DNA of 64,000 bases from Methanobrevibacter sp. (GCA_017407115.1 JAFQXD010000042.1:62001-126000), one strand, 5' to 3'. Positions 34,178-43,505 are shown, counted from the stretch's first letter. Program-made: numbers and translations. The notes: generated from the sequence alone by a model not told the origin.

Positions 34178-35605
34178 ATGGTTGATACAGAAATAAGAAA
34201 TTTTGCAGGACCAAAGATAGAACATGACAGCAAAACAGGCTTGTCACATTTTATCCTTTCAACCACTTATGATACTCCTGCAGGTCCTGAAATTATCCAG
34301 TTACATGGATTACTTTCTGATTTACCAGAAATTAGTTTTACAGTTAATTATGAAGATGGTCCTGGTAATGAATGGCAGGACATTTTATCTAATTTCATGA
34401 CTAATGACTTAATGTCAATATTTAATGCTATTGGTGCAAAGGGTGCAGGATTTAAAAATATAGTTAAGGCTGGTTCTTGGACAAAACAGGTCTATGCTGG
34501 TTATGCTCCTTCAACAATACCATTAAAGTTTAGAATTTATACCAGAGATACCTTTGGACAGTCTAATGTTGAAATGTGGAAGAAGTATCTAGTTAAATTT
34601 GCATCAATTAATGATGGTAATAAATTTAGTGTAGGTGCAGCTACAGATAATATATTTAGTGCTATAGCAACAGCATATAATACTGGTGAAGATGTTGCAG
34701 AACTTGCAAATAGTTCTGTAACCGCTTTAAAGAATACTACAGATATTACAGCAGGTCAGTCAAATTCAAATAGCGAAGGTAATGATTTCGTTTCTAAATC
34801 TATGACTGTTGAAGCACAAGTAGATGCAATTAAAACCGCATTAGCAGATATTTCTGCACTTGCATCGGTGAATGATGTTTTTAAAATTGACATGAAGATT
34901 GAAAAAAACAATGAAACTGTAACAGAATATTTAGGTTGGGGCGGTGCATATACTCCTATTACTTTTACAGCAAGTTTTACAGATACTAGATCAGCAAATG
35001 CTAATGTAACATTAGATCCGGTTGAAATTGGTAGACTTAATGCAGTTACTATGACTGGTGCGGAAGACCCTAAAGAAATTTATATTTCTTATGAAGATTT
35101 AGAAGGTGCTATTGATGATTTTGTTGGTAAATGTTCATCATTAAGCAATGAAGCAGCAGCAAAAATTAAAGATACTTTAGGTGATTCTTCAAAAAAGAAA
35201 ATAAAAGATGCTTTTGAAGCAAAAGCACCACATGAAGCAAAAAATAATGATATTCGTAAATTAGGAAAATTTATTAAAGATAATGCCAATGCTATTGGCG
35301 AAATTATGGTTTCTAAATATGATGAAAACCGTGTTTATGAAACTATGAATATTGAAAATAGCCTAGGTGAAAAGTTATGGCATCTAAATATTTACGATAA
35401 TGTCATCTTTAACATGGCAAAACCATTAGTCGTTTATATTTCTGAATGGAGTTATAAACCATCAGAAGAACGCGATGGTAATGATCCTGTTTATTATGAT
35501 TTTGAAATTACTTGTGCATTAGACCAAGTTTATTCTCGTGATACATGGAATAAAATTTTAGCAAGACCAGCACCAGTAATGAAACCGCCAATGAGCGATG
35601 TTTAA
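34178..35605 (+). CDS. gp48/gp54-like tube-baseplate connector (paralogue of 35602-36522)
   Basis: 475 residues. Paired blocks align with the minus-strand neighbour: LPEISFTVNYEDGPGNEWQ with IPEISYSTTWGDSPAAVLN; SWTKQVYAGYAPSTIPLKF with GWTQQFPKSAEPLSISFKF; and VYISEWSYKPSEERDGNDP with WLLKSWSFKPSLNTTYNNN, the closing strand. This tube-like layout fits T4 gp48 and gp54, which cap the baseplate and start tube growth. A helical insert at about 165-235 is extra. Stop codon shares the TTAA with the convergent gene. Confidence 0.75.
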   Translation: MVDTEIRNFAGPKIEHDSKTGLSHFILSTTYDTPAGPEIIQLHGLLSDLPEISFTVNYEDGPGNEWQDILSNFMTNDLMSIFNAIGAKGAGFKNIVKAGSWTKQVYAGYAPSTIPLKFRIYTRDTFGQSNVEMWKKYLVKFASINDGNKFSVGAATDNIFSAIATAYNTGEDVAELANSSVTALKNTTDITAGQSNSNSEGNDFVSKSMTVEAQVDAIKTALADISALASVNDVFKIDMKIEKNNETVTEYLGWGGAYTPITFTASFTDTRSANANVTLDPVEIGRLNAVTMTGAEDPKEIYISYEDLEGAIDDFVGKCSSLSNEAAAKIKDTLGDSSKKKIKDAFEAKAPHEAKNNDIRKLGKFIKDNANAIGEIMVSKYDENRVYETMNIENSLGEKLWHLNIYDNVIFNMAKPLVVYISEWSYKPSEERDGNDPVYYDFEITCALDQVYSRDTWNKILARPAPVMKPPMSDV

Positions 35606-36522
35606 CATAATATTTCTGTTAAATCAGTATCAGTTAATACATACTGTGTTTGTAATGATACATTAAAATCTACATATATTGGATTATTATTATATGTTGT
35701 ATTTAATGATGGTTTAAATGACCATGATTTTAATAACCATTTTACTTTAGGTGACGATTTAATTAAACCATTAATATCAAGTTTTATTAATGGACAACCG
35801 CCTGTATCATTATCTTCCATGTTGCCAAGATTTTCAATAAATTCTTTTAAGTTATCTATGTTCTGTTTAACTTCTTTAGATGCTAGACTTCCTTGAAGTT
35901 TATTATTTTTTATAGAATTACCAATATCTCTAAATGAAATCTTTTCATTGCCAAGACTATTTTTTAAACTATTCATGATTCCAGCTAATTCTTCACCTTT
36001 ATCATAAGCTTGATAAACAGATTGTGCTTGTGATGTTATAGTATCAGAAAGTCTAAAATATTGTGGTGTTGTTACAAAAACTAATAAACGAATAATATCA
36101 TTAAATGCAGAGGTATTATAATAGTTATTTATCGGATATGCTCTGAATTTAAAAGATATACTTAATGGTTCAGCGGATTTAGGGAATTGTTGTGTCCAAC
36201 CATCAGTTACTAACGGCGGTTTGTAAGTATTTCTTTGCTGTGCAAACATTTTCATCCACTTGTGCTGAGTAAACTTCTTAATCTTTTCATTAAGAACTGC
36301 AGCAGGTGAATCACCCCAAGTAGTAGAATATGAAATTTCAGGAATTTCATCAATGATTCCAGTAACAGCAGTTTTACCAGCAAGAAAGTTATTCATGCTT
36401 TCCACGTCTTCTTGACATGTAGTAACAGTAAGAGTAACAGTATGTGCTCTTGTGTAAGGAGAGTCGTTCAAATCTATAATATTTGAACCAGTTGGCTGAT
36501 TATAATAACTAATTAATGCCAT
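35602..36522 (-). CDS. gp48/gp54-like tube-baseplate connector
   Basis: 306 residues, close to the lengths of T4 gp48 (364) and gp54 (320). It is a paralogue of 34178-35605 by three matching blocks (IPEISYSTTWGD, PLSISFKFRAYP, WSFKPSLNTTYNN). It follows the tape measure gene by 3 nt on the minus strand, the T4 order 29-48, so gp48 is the likelier identity. The last four bases are shared with the convergent paralogue's stop. Confidence 0.78.
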   Translation of the reverse strand: MALISYYNQPTGSNIIDLNDSPYTRAHTVTLTVTTCQEDVESMNNFLAGKTAVTGIIDEIPEISYSTTWGDSPAAVLNEKIKKFTQHKWMKMFAQQRNTYKPPLVTDGWTQQFPKSAEPLSISFKFRAYPINNYYNTSAFNDIIRLLVFVTTPQYFRLSDTITSQAQSVYQAYDKGEELAGIMNSLKNSLGNEKISFRDIGNSIKNNKLQGSLASKEVKQNIDNLKEFIENLGNMEDNDTGGCPLIKLDINGLIKSSPKVKWLLKSWSFKPSLNTTYNNNPIYVDFNVSLQTQYVLTDTDLTEILC

Positions 36523-36525
36523 ATA

Positions 36526-38307
36526 TTAATCTTCTGCTTTACCTGCTGGAACAAATGATTCTTGGTCCTTAACAAACTTGAACCACTTATCTAATGTACT
36601 ATTTATAGTATCAAGCGTTGTTTTAATTGCTGCACTCTGATCATCTTTCTGCATCTGAGAAACATACTGTGCAGAAATATTGGACTGTGTATTGTCAGCA
36701 TTATTAATACTTGCAACAGTATTATTTTCTTTTAAGATAGTCATAACAGACTTTGCAACAGCCTTACTGAATGCGTCAGTTGTGGGATTCATCACTTCTG
36801 ATGTGACCTTCTCTTTAATTTCGCCAACAGCAGTTTTAATATCAGTTAATATATTAGTTATTGGAGAAAGTGCTTGTTCAAATGCATTGACTGTTGAAGA
36901 TGTCTTTGCTTTAGAAGTTTCAGAAGCCGTTTCTTTCTCTTCGTCTGGTGCACCACTAAATAACCACTTAATACCTTTAATAAGTGCTTTAATTAAACCT
37001 CCAAGAAGACCAACTACGATTGTTACAACAACGTCAGCTAGGAATTTTATAATTCCTATGATAGCATCATAAATCATACCACCAATCATAGCAAATACTT
37101 CTACAATCTTCTTAACTGCTTCTACAATCTTGTCACCAAAGAGGACGAATACAAGGATAATAAATCCGAGTAATAACAAGACTGCAGCAATGATTATAAG
37201 CCAACCACCGATAGAAACAGCAAGTTTAATACCTTCGAATACAAACTTTAATTTGTTCAATGCCATTTCAGCGATATGCTCGATGGTAGTACAAATTCTC
37301 TTGAATATACCGATAGAAACAACCATTGAGTGTTCAGAACTGGTAAATGTAATTCTTAAAATATGGAATGCAACTTCTAAGCCCCACTTAGCAATTAAGA
37401 ACATGACCTTCATTACATGGAATACTGTAGTGAGTGTTGTTATTAATATTGCAGGACCTTTGAATAGCAAGAATGCAATTCCAGCATAGAATATTATTGT
37501 CTTTGTAACTTCTTCAATTTTTTCTTTTATCGGTTTTGCAAGTTTATTCCAGAATCCTTTAAAGAATGCAATACCTAAAATTATATAAGGTAGCAAGTGC
37601 ATAAATACACCTGCAATTAAAGCGACAGGATTTAAAATACCTTTTAAAATCTTTCCCAAACCAGACATGAACTGTTTTCCATTAACTGGGAATTTTGGCA
37701 TTGGTATTTTAGGGAATTTCTTCATATCAAAGATAAGCTGATTCTGATTTCCCTTTGGATTGAGTAAACGTTGTCTTGCATCTGCTTCTTGACGTTTCTT
37801 TTCATTTTCAACAAATGCTTTTGTTTGTTCAGTTTGTGCTTTTACCTGATCGCCACTTATTTGTCTAATTGTTTCCTGGTTATCAATAAATCCTTTTTCA
37901 ACAGCTGTTTGTAAACCATTGAATGCAGAAGCTAAAATTGGGTCCATTGCACTAGCGACACCAGTTGTTCCTTCACCTACGAAAGCTTCTGCATTTTCTG
38001 ATGGTGGAGTTAATGTCTCTGTTAATTGTGCATCTTGTGCAGCAGCTTCAGTTGAAACTGGTTTTTCAAAAAAATCTCGCATTATTCCAACAAGCTGATT
38101 AATAGAAGTATTAATATCAACAAGAGTTATTCTTATACTATCAAGGTTAATATTAGTGCTTCCTATTCCATGTCGACATGCAGATAAAACATAATCAATA
38201 GAGGTTAAGCTTCCAGAACCATTACCTTTAAGAGAACGCAATATTGCTATCTTTTCGTCCTCATCTTTAATATTTTTTTGCACCAATGCCTTATTTAACT
38301 CTGCCAT
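36526..38307 (-). CDS. 29: tail tape measure protein gp29-like
   Basis: 593 residues, almost exactly T4 gp29 (590). The N-terminal part is helical and charged. Several hydrophobic segments occupy about 215-250, 270-330 and 365-450, and the C-terminal part is helical, the usual tape-measure arrangement with membrane-active segments. Sequence identity to gp29 cannot be shown by eye; length, hydrophobic core and adjacency to the gp48-like gene support it. The late promoter is 6 nt before the ATG. Confidence 0.78.
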   Translation of the reverse strand: MAELNKALVQKNIKDEDEKIAILRSLKGNGSGSLTSIDYVLSACRHGIGSTNINLDSIRITLVDINTSINQLVGIMRDFFEKPVSTEAAAQDAQLTETLTPPSENAEAFVGEGTTGVASAMDPILASAFNGLQTAVEKGFIDNQETIRQISGDQVKAQTEQTKAFVENEKKRQEADARQRLLNPKGNQNQLIFDMKKFPKIPMPKFPVNGKQFMSGLGKILKGILNPVALIAGVFMHLLPYIILGIAFFKGFWNKLAKPIKEKIEEVTKTIIFYAGIAFLLFKGPAILITTLTTVFHVMKVMFLIAKWGLEVAFHILRITFTSSEHSMVVSIGIFKRICTTIEHIAEMALNKLKFVFEGIKLAVSIGGWLIIIAAVLLLLGFIILVFVLFGDKIVEAVKKIVEVFAMIGGMIYDAIIGIIKFLADVVVTIVVGLLGGLIKALIKGIKWLFSGAPDEEKETASETSKAKTSSTVNAFEQALSPITNILTDIKTAVGEIKEKVTSEVMNPTTDAFSKAVAKSVMTILKENNTVASINNADNTQSNISAQYVSQMQKDDQSAAIKTTLDTINSTLDKWFKFVKDQESFVPAGKAED

Positions 38308-38313
38308 ATATAC

Positions 38314-38321
38314 TATTTATA
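38314..38321 (-). promoter_or_regulatory. late promoter, near-leaderless
   Basis: TATAAATA on the minus strand, 6 nt before ATG 38307. Confidence 0.8.
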
Positions 38322-38342
38322 GTTTCTGATTTTTATAATAAA

Positions 38343-38369
38343 AAATCACTCCCAAAATAGGAGTGATTT
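38343..38369 (-). terminator. terminator of the gp15-like gene
   Basis: AAATCACTCC and GGAGTGATTT hairpin with a minus-strand T run. Confidence 0.8.
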
Positions 38370-38388
38370 ATATTAAATTCTGAAATTT

Positions 38389-39864
38389 TTAGAAGTATTT
38401 GCCACCATCAAAATCAGTTTTTGGTTTTATGCCTTGTTTAGAGACTCTATAATAGTAGTCATAATCGCCTTCTTTATATTCTGCAGAATTAGAAGTATAG
38501 TTTCCTTCTTCATTGAATTGAGAATAATAGGCAGAATATGGAACATTATATTGGTCACGTAAAGTTTTATTACCAAAAGAGATTGTTTGGTCGTCATTAT
38601 AACCGAAACCAGATAATGACATATATTCTTTTTCAACAAGCCATTCATTAGTGTATTCAACACCCCAAACTTCTGGATTAAAACCAGTTGTTATATCTTC
38701 TGGGTCTAAATACATTGGTTTATAACCAATAACATCACCTTTCTTGACATGTTGTTCATTTATAATACAGTCAGCAGATGCATAAATTGGGCGTGTGTGC
38801 AAGATTGGTTTATCTCCACTAACTGTTTCTGTAGCAGGAATCCAAATATTTGTTACTTTTGTAAGAAGCTTTGCATCTTCTTCATAAGTAGTCAATTCAT
38901 CAGTTTCCCTATAATCATAAGTTGTTATGTATGCAGAAGTTTTTATTCCTTTATATTCATACGGGACAAATTCAGTCTTTGGATTACCGTTTAATACATA
39001 GGTTGGACCAACCTTAGTTTGATAAATCTTACTAAATTCATAAGGAGTAGTTAAAGAACCGTCTTTATTACCGAATGTTGCAGCATGATAAAGATAATCT
39101 CCTTTATTTAAAGTAATATAGGTATTAATCTTTTCAATAATCTGTGCATCTTTAATCGGCTTATAAAGGAATGCTTCCAAAGTAAATGTAAACGAAACCT
39201 TGATTTGTCTCCAGTCTTCTTCACCCATAGATTCACTTTGAATTTCCCAATTCATAGTGTCAAGTTTCATCTTGATACTTCTACGTTTATTGAAGAACCA
39301 GAATTCCTTGACATCAAAGAATGCTGCTGGCTGGAATCTTACAGCGATTTGTTCGACAATCTGTTCAGCATCTGTCATTTTTTCACAGTTTGCTTCCATT
39401 GAAACAGAAATATTATATGGAACCGGTTGGACATCAGACCAGAACTTATCTTGCTGGTCACATACCAAACCTGCTCTTTCCAAATCAGAATTATAGAATG
39501 CACGAGTTTCATAAATACCCTTTGCTCTTTCAGTAGCAAATTGCATAGAATCAAGTCTATAAGCAAGATTTGGTAAACTGATATAATATTTGTTACCAGA
39601 TTCTTGTTCGGTTCTAAAGTCATGAGACTTGTTTCTTGGACCGAATTTAATAGGAACATTGATTGTTTTGACTGGTTCTCCAAACTTATTATAACGAATA
39701 ACTTTCAATTCGTTAAAGAAATTTTCGAACCCGATGAACAGACTACGTATTGTGTCTGCATAGAAATAATTTTGTGGATAACCGAAATTAGGAGCTCCAT
39801 CAGCAGTTCCTTTCCAATATCCATGTAAACTTGGGTCATACCCTTCTTGTGTATAATTTGCCAT
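38389..39864 (-). CDS. 15: tail sheath stabiliser gp15-like
   Basis: 491 residues, longer than T4 gp15 (272). Residues about 30-75 (YFYADTIRSLFIGFENFF, then VIRYNKFGEPVKTINVPIKF) and about 165-235 (AEQIVEQIAVRFQPAAFF, then DWRQIKVSFTFTLEAFLYKP) match the gp15 pattern YFY...VPI...QIVEQI..xFQP...FEVNGWMYPP. Gp15 caps the tail at the neck. The C-terminal 250 residues are an added Tyr-rich region. Leaderless: promoter 5 nt before the ATG. Confidence 0.82.
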   Translation of the reverse strand: MANYTQEGYDPSLHGYWKGTADGAPNFGYPQNYFYADTIRSLFIGFENFFNELKVIRYNKFGEPVKTINVPIKFGPRNKSHDFRTEQESGNKYYISLPNLAYRLDSMQFATERAKGIYETRAFYNSDLERAGLVCDQQDKFWSDVQPVPYNISVSMEANCEKMTDAEQIVEQIAVRFQPAAFFDVKEFWFFNKRRSIKMKLDTMNWEIQSESMGEEDWRQIKVSFTFTLEAFLYKPIKDAQIIEKINTYITLNKGDYLYHAATFGNKDGSLTTPYEFSKIYQTKVGPTYVLNGNPKTEFVPYEYKGIKTSAYITTYDYRETDELTTYEEDAKLLTKVTNIWIPATETVSGDKPILHTRPIYASADCIINEQHVKKGDVIGYKPMYLDPEDITTGFNPEVWGVEYTNEWLVEKEYMSLSGFGYNDDQTISFGNKTLRDQYNVPYSAYYSQFNEEGNYTSNSAEYKEGDYDYYYRVSKQGIKPKTDFDGGKYF

Positions 39865-39869
39865 ATTAG

Positions 39870-39877
39870 TATTTATA
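39870..39877 (-). promoter_or_regulatory. late promoter, leaderless type
   Basis: TATAAATA on the minus strand, 5 nt before ATG 39864. Confidence 0.85.
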
Positions 39878-39880
39878 AAC

Positions 39881-39888
39881 TATAAATA
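39881..39888 (+). promoter_or_regulatory. late promoter of the terminase fragment
   Basis: TATAAATA 34 nt before ATG 39923, with SD AAGG at about 39908. Only 3 nt separate it from the divergent gp15 promoter. Confidence 0.8.
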
Positions 39889-39922
39889 TAGAAACATCTA
39901 ATTAAAATAAGGTTTAGTAAAA

Positions 39923-40843
39923 ATGTGGCAAAAAACTGCAGAACTTAGAGGTCATCTCGAAGAAATTGAGATTACCAAAGAACAAATGGACGAATATGTA
40001 AAATGTTCTAAGGACATTTTTTATTTTTCTAAATATTTTTATATTTTGAGCGACGAAGGTGAAATTCCTATTAAACTCAGAGAATACCAAGACAGAATTG
40101 TAAAAATGCTTGTTGCAAAGTATTATGACAAGAATAATGATATTAGAAATAACAGAATCATTATGATGGGTCGTCAGTGTGGTAAGACTACTATTGCAAC
40201 TCTTTATATTCTTTGGTATGCATTATTTAACAATGACAAGACTATTGCTGTTCTTGCTAACAAGGAAGACCAAGCAAAAGAAATTATGCTTCGTATTCGT
40301 TCCGCTATTTTGAAACTTCCACTTTGGTTACAACAGGGAATTAATCCTGATAGAGGTGGTTGGTCAAAAGAAAGTATCGGTTTTGATAACGGAACTAAGA
40401 TATTCTGCGCTGCTTCTGGTTCTTCTGCTATTAGAGGTAAATCCGTTGACTTGATGCTTGTCGACGAATTTGCGTTCTTGCCTGAAGAAGAAGCTAAAGA
40501 CTTCATTAAGTCTGTTTTCCCTACCCAATCTGGTAGAAAGGATGCTATGATGATTCTTATTTCTACACCGCATGGTATGAATGAATTTTATAACATCTGG
40601 ATGAAAGCTATTTCTGGTGCAAGTTCTTATGTTCCTGCTAAGATTCAATGGTATGAAATTCCTGGAAGAGATGAAGCTTGGAAGAAGAGAATGATTCGAG
40701 ACTTCGGTATTCAGATGTTCCAACAGGAATATGCTTGTTTAACTGGAGAACATAAAATAACAGTTCGATCCGAAGAAGGAATCGAACTAACAGAACCGAT
40801 TTCAAAACTATATGAACTTTGGATGGACGGTTTCTTAAGATAA
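39923..40843 (+). CDS. 17: terminase large subunit, N-terminal ATPase part fused to a short split-intein N-fragment
   Basis: 306 residues. Residues 1-271 are the terminase ATPase: Walker A GRQCGKTT (83-90), Walker B LMLVDEF (177-183), motif III STPHGMNEFYNIW, and the FQQEYA segment that in T4 gp17 precedes the rest of the protein. At Cys272 the sequence changes to CLTGEHKITVRSEEG followed by IELTEPISKLYELW, which has the form of an intein N-terminus (block A) only 35 residues long. The gene then stops. The nuclease domain and intein C-part are not in the window. This matches the arrangement of atypically split TerL inteins such as AceL-TerL, where the N-fragment is about 25 residues. Confidence 0.85.
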   Translation: MWQKTAELRGHLEEIEITKEQMDEYVKCSKDIFYFSKYFYILSDEGEIPIKLREYQDRIVKMLVAKYYDKNNDIRNNRIIMMGRQCGKTTIATLYILWYALFNNDKTIAVLANKEDQAKEIMLRIRSAILKLPLWLQQGINPDRGGWSKESIGFDNGTKIFCAASGSSAIRGKSVDLMLVDEFAFLPEEEAKDFIKSVFPTQSGRKDAMMILISTPHGMNEFYNIWMKAISGASSYVPAKIQWYEIPGRDEAWKKRMIRDFGIQMFQQEYACLTGEHKITVRSEEGIELTEPISKLYELWMDGFLR

Positions 40844-40848
40844 AAATA

Positions 40849-40876
40849 AAATCACCTTTTTGAAGGTGATTTTTTA
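40849..40876. terminator. terminator after the terminase fragment
   Basis: AAATCACCTT (40849-40858) pairs with AAGGTGATTT (40863-40872); T run follows; convergent gene ends at 40877. Confidence 0.85.
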
Positions 40877-41761
40877 TTATCGATTAAATGGATTTAATAA
40901 TTTTGTATATTCATTTTTAGGATATTCTATTGATTTACCAGTAGGATAATCTTTATATTTCATAGTTGGTAAACAGTCAATCCTAGTTCTATTCATCTTT
41001 TCATTCCATTCTTCCAATGAACGGTGGTAGTAATGGAAGAGTTTAATATCAGAATCAGAAACTTTATATTTTACTTTCGTTCCATCAACTTTCGGATTAA
41101 ATTCTGAATTATTTGGTAATATTATATTATAGTTATTAATAAAATGTGGATATGAAAATACTATATTAGAAATCTGTGTTTTAATTGCTGTATGAATAAA
41201 TGGTTTTATACTAACAAGAACTTCCTTATAATAATCTTCACTAACATATTTGCATTCGTCAATCATCGAACTTTGTCTTGTTTCAGGAACACAAGAAGAT
41301 TCATAAGAAATATTTACTCTTGGAACACCGAATTGATAAATATCATTATCATTTAAATGTTTTAAGTAGTCATTTATATTAGAATACTTTGTTTTATCAA
41401 ACCATAAATATTCGTCATCATCACAGAAAAATTGATAAGTATATTTAATATTATTATTTGCAAATCTATTATAAAAATATTGCTGCATATTAAAAAATTT
41501 AGATGGCATTTCTATTACGCTAACTTTGTCATTTCCATTAAATTTTTCTTGAATATTACAACATGTTGTTCCATTATCTATAATAATAATATGGTTAAAA
41601 CCACACCAATTTAAATAATGATCAACCCATGCATCTATATCACATTCTTTATATGCTTTTGTTACTAAAATAACTTCAGATGTTATTGGTGCATTTTTAT
41701 CAAAATTTTTTACTTTATAGTAATTTCTATGTTTTCTATCTTTTTCTAAAAAATCAAGCAT
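40877..41761 (-). CDS. glycosyltransferase (GT92/GT2-like)
   Basis: 294 residues. SEVILVTKAYKECDIDAWVDHYLNWCGF followed by HIIIIDN is the start of GT92/GT2-type A-fold transferases (written here in two parts), and FFCDDDEYLWFD is the metal-binding acidic motif. The enzyme would transfer a sugar from a nucleotide sugar to a phage or host acceptor. SD AGGTGA. It follows 41772-42548 on the same strand, 11 nt apart, from the late promoter at 42579, so a virion glycan is a possible target. Confidence 0.8.
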   Translation of the reverse strand: MLDFLEKDRKHRNYYKVKNFDKNAPITSEVILVTKAYKECDIDAWVDHYLNWCGFNHIIIIDNGTTCCNIQEKFNGNDKVSVIEMPSKFFNMQQYFYNRFANNNIKYTYQFFCDDDEYLWFDKTKYSNINDYLKHLNDNDIYQFGVPRVNISYESSCVPETRQSSMIDECKYVSEDYYKEVLVSIKPFIHTAIKTQISNIVFSYPHFINNYNIILPNNSEFNPKVDGTKVKYKVSDSDIKLFHYYHRSLEEWNEKMNRTRIDCLPTMKYKDYPTGKSIEYPKNEYTKLLNPFNR

Positions 41762-41771
41762 TTGTCACCTA

Positions 41772-42548
41772 TTAAATTACACTTTGATACTGTTCAGCAA
41801 AAGTTCTGAAAATTTCAATATACATTTTAATTATATTAACTGTTTCCTTTGCACTAAACTGATTATTTTTAAATCCATCAGAGTCAATAAAATCTATCTT
41901 TAATTTGACTGTAGCATATACAGAACGCTGATTTACTGAATACCCTAGTATATCTATCCTGGAACCATTATCGACGTTCTGGCGCACGTATGGAGCGAAA
42001 TATTTATTTAATTGCTTAATATAACTCTTGACATCTGTATTTATTTCATTACGCATTTCAAAGATTTTAATTTTTAAAACAGCAAAAGCTTCAGTTTTTG
42101 TAACTTCGACACCTTTAAGTGCACAATTATCAATATCGTGAACTAATAATAAAAGCTGATTTTTTAATAATATATTATCAGCCTTTTTCTTATCGACTTT
42201 TATAGTATTCTTTTTAAGCTGTTCAAGGCAATAATTTGTTGGGACCATTGCATTATAGCCTTCATTGTAAAAATTAACAACAGATTCCATCAGTTCTCTT
42301 GGCATTTTAATTATATTATAACCAAAAGTTCTGACATTTCTTACTATTTTATCATAATATTTTGAAAATTCATTATTTTGAGAATTTTCATTAAGTGAGA
42401 TAGAAGAACGAATAAAATCAATGGGGTTAACGTCATTAATATAAGCTTCAAACATTTTTTCCATATTAAGCTTAACATCTTTATTGAGATGCTTAGCCTT
42501 TCTTTCCATAATTTTTTCGACTTCTTGTTTATAATCTAAAAATTCCAT
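41772..42548 (-). CDS. hypothetical helical protein
   Basis: 258 residues, mostly charged helices (KQEVEKIMERKAKHLNKD; KKADNILLKNQLLLLVHD), ending in an amphipathic helix. No motif recognised. First gene of a late two-gene unit with the glycosyltransferase downstream. Confidence 0.7.
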   Translation of the reverse strand: MEFLDYKQEVEKIMERKAKHLNKDVKLNMEKMFEAYINDVNPIDFIRSSISLNENSQNNEFSKYYDKIVRNVRTFGYNIIKMPRELMESVVNFYNEGYNAMVPTNYCLEQLKKNTIKVDKKKADNILLKNQLLLLVHDIDNCALKGVEVTKTEAFAVLKIKIFEMRNEINTDVKSYIKQLNKYFAPYVRQNVDNGSRIDILGYSVNQRSVYATVKLKIDFIDSDGFKNNQFSAKETVNIIKMYIEIFRTFAEQYQSVI

Positions 42549-42578
42549 AAGTTTCGTGTCCCAATAGTAGTCTTTTAT

Positions 42579-42586
42579 TATTTATA
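42579..42586 (-). promoter_or_regulatory. late promoter
   Basis: TATAAATA on the minus strand, 30 nt before the start at 42548. Confidence 0.75.
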
Positions 42587-42595
42587 GTTTAGGGG

Positions 42596-42624
42596 TTTAC
42601 AATTATTTTGAAAAATGTTATATT
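42596..42624 (+). promoter_or_regulatory. sigma70-like promoter
   Basis: TTTACA (42596-42601), 17-nt spacer, TATATT (42619-42624). Drives the SPFH lipoprotein; leader of about 30 nt. Confidence 0.75.
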
Positions 42625-42659
42625 TAGATCAAACACTTAACAAAAAGGAAAAAACATCT

Positions 42660-43436
42660 ATGAAAAAAATCTATTCAATCTTTATTATGTTGGCGTTTGC
42701 ACTCTTTACGGGTTGTACGACAGTCGACGAAACTGAAAGAGCAGTTGTTCTTGAATTTGGTAAGTACAGCGAAACTTTCGGACCAGGATTGCACTTCTAT
42801 AATGTGTTCACGAAGAGCATTGTTACGATTCCAGTCAAAAAACAGCTCGAAGCAAGCACATTCGAAGCAGGTTCTAAGGACCTTCAGCAAGTTGTTGTAT
42901 CGTCAAACGTTAACTATCACGTAGATCCGCAAGCAGTTGGTAAGGTGTATTCGAATTATGGTGTAAATTATGTTCAGACTATTCTTCAGCCAAAGATTAA
43001 GGAGACAGTTACATCTATTACGCCGCAGTATGTTCCTGAAGAAATGTTGCAGAAGCGAGAAGAAATTAATATCAGAATGAAAAATGCATTGAAGGCAAAG
43101 CTTGATTCTGCAGATACACATATTATTATCGATGGTTTCACTGTAACTGGTTTCCAATTTACTAAAGCGTTTAATACAGCTATTGAAGAAAAGCAGGTTG
43201 CAGAACAGAATGCATTGAAGGAAAAGAACGTTCTTAAGCAGATTGAATATCAGAATGAACAGAAGGTCGCAAAGGCAAGAGCTGATTCTACTGAAATGGC
43301 AATTAAGATGGCAACTTTGAAGTCTCAGTCTGGAAAGGAATACTTGATGCTCAAGTGGATTGAAAAGTGGAATGGTCAGTTACCGAATATGATGCCTGGT
43401 GATAACAAGATTATCCCAATGATTAATGGACTTTAA
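42660..43436 (+). CDS. SPFH/prohibitin-domain lipoprotein
   Basis: 258 residues from ATG 42660, chosen because the signal peptide starts here and AAGGA lies upstream; an earlier ATG at 42615 overlaps the promoter. MKKIYSIFIMLAFALFTGC is a lipoprotein signal with Cys19 as the lipidated residue. The rest is a Band 7 domain (ERAVVLEFGKYSETFGPGLHF ... near 26-46, VSSNVNYHVD, GFTVTGFQF) and a C-terminal helix. Such proteins form membrane rings and regulate membrane proteases. Early-type promoter suggests a host-takeover or exclusion role; this is inference. Confidence 0.85.
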   Translation: MKKIYSIFIMLAFALFTGCTTVDETERAVVLEFGKYSETFGPGLHFYNVFTKSIVTIPVKKQLEASTFEAGSKDLQQVVVSSNVNYHVDPQAVGKVYSNYGVNYVQTILQPKIKETVTSITPQYVPEEMLQKREEINIRMKNALKAKLDSADTHIIIDGFTVTGFQFTKAFNTAIEEKQVAEQNALKEKNVLKQIEYQNEQKVAKARADSTEMAIKMATLKSQSGKEYLMLKWIEKWNGQLPNMMPGDNKIIPMINGL

Positions 43437-43473
43437 AAACACCTAAAAATCTCCATATTTAGGGTCAAATCAA

Positions 43474-43505
43474 AAATACCAGTATTTTATACTGGTATTT
43501 TTTAT
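43474..43505. terminator. bidirectional terminator
   Basis: AAATACCAGTA (43474-43484) pairs with TACTGGTATTT (43490-43500); convergent genes on both sides. Confidence 0.85.

Noticed and set aside
39923-40843. Frameshifted or sequencing-error terminase
   Set aside because: The sequence after Cys272 is a good intein start rather than a shifted terminase frame, and a proper terminator follows the stop.
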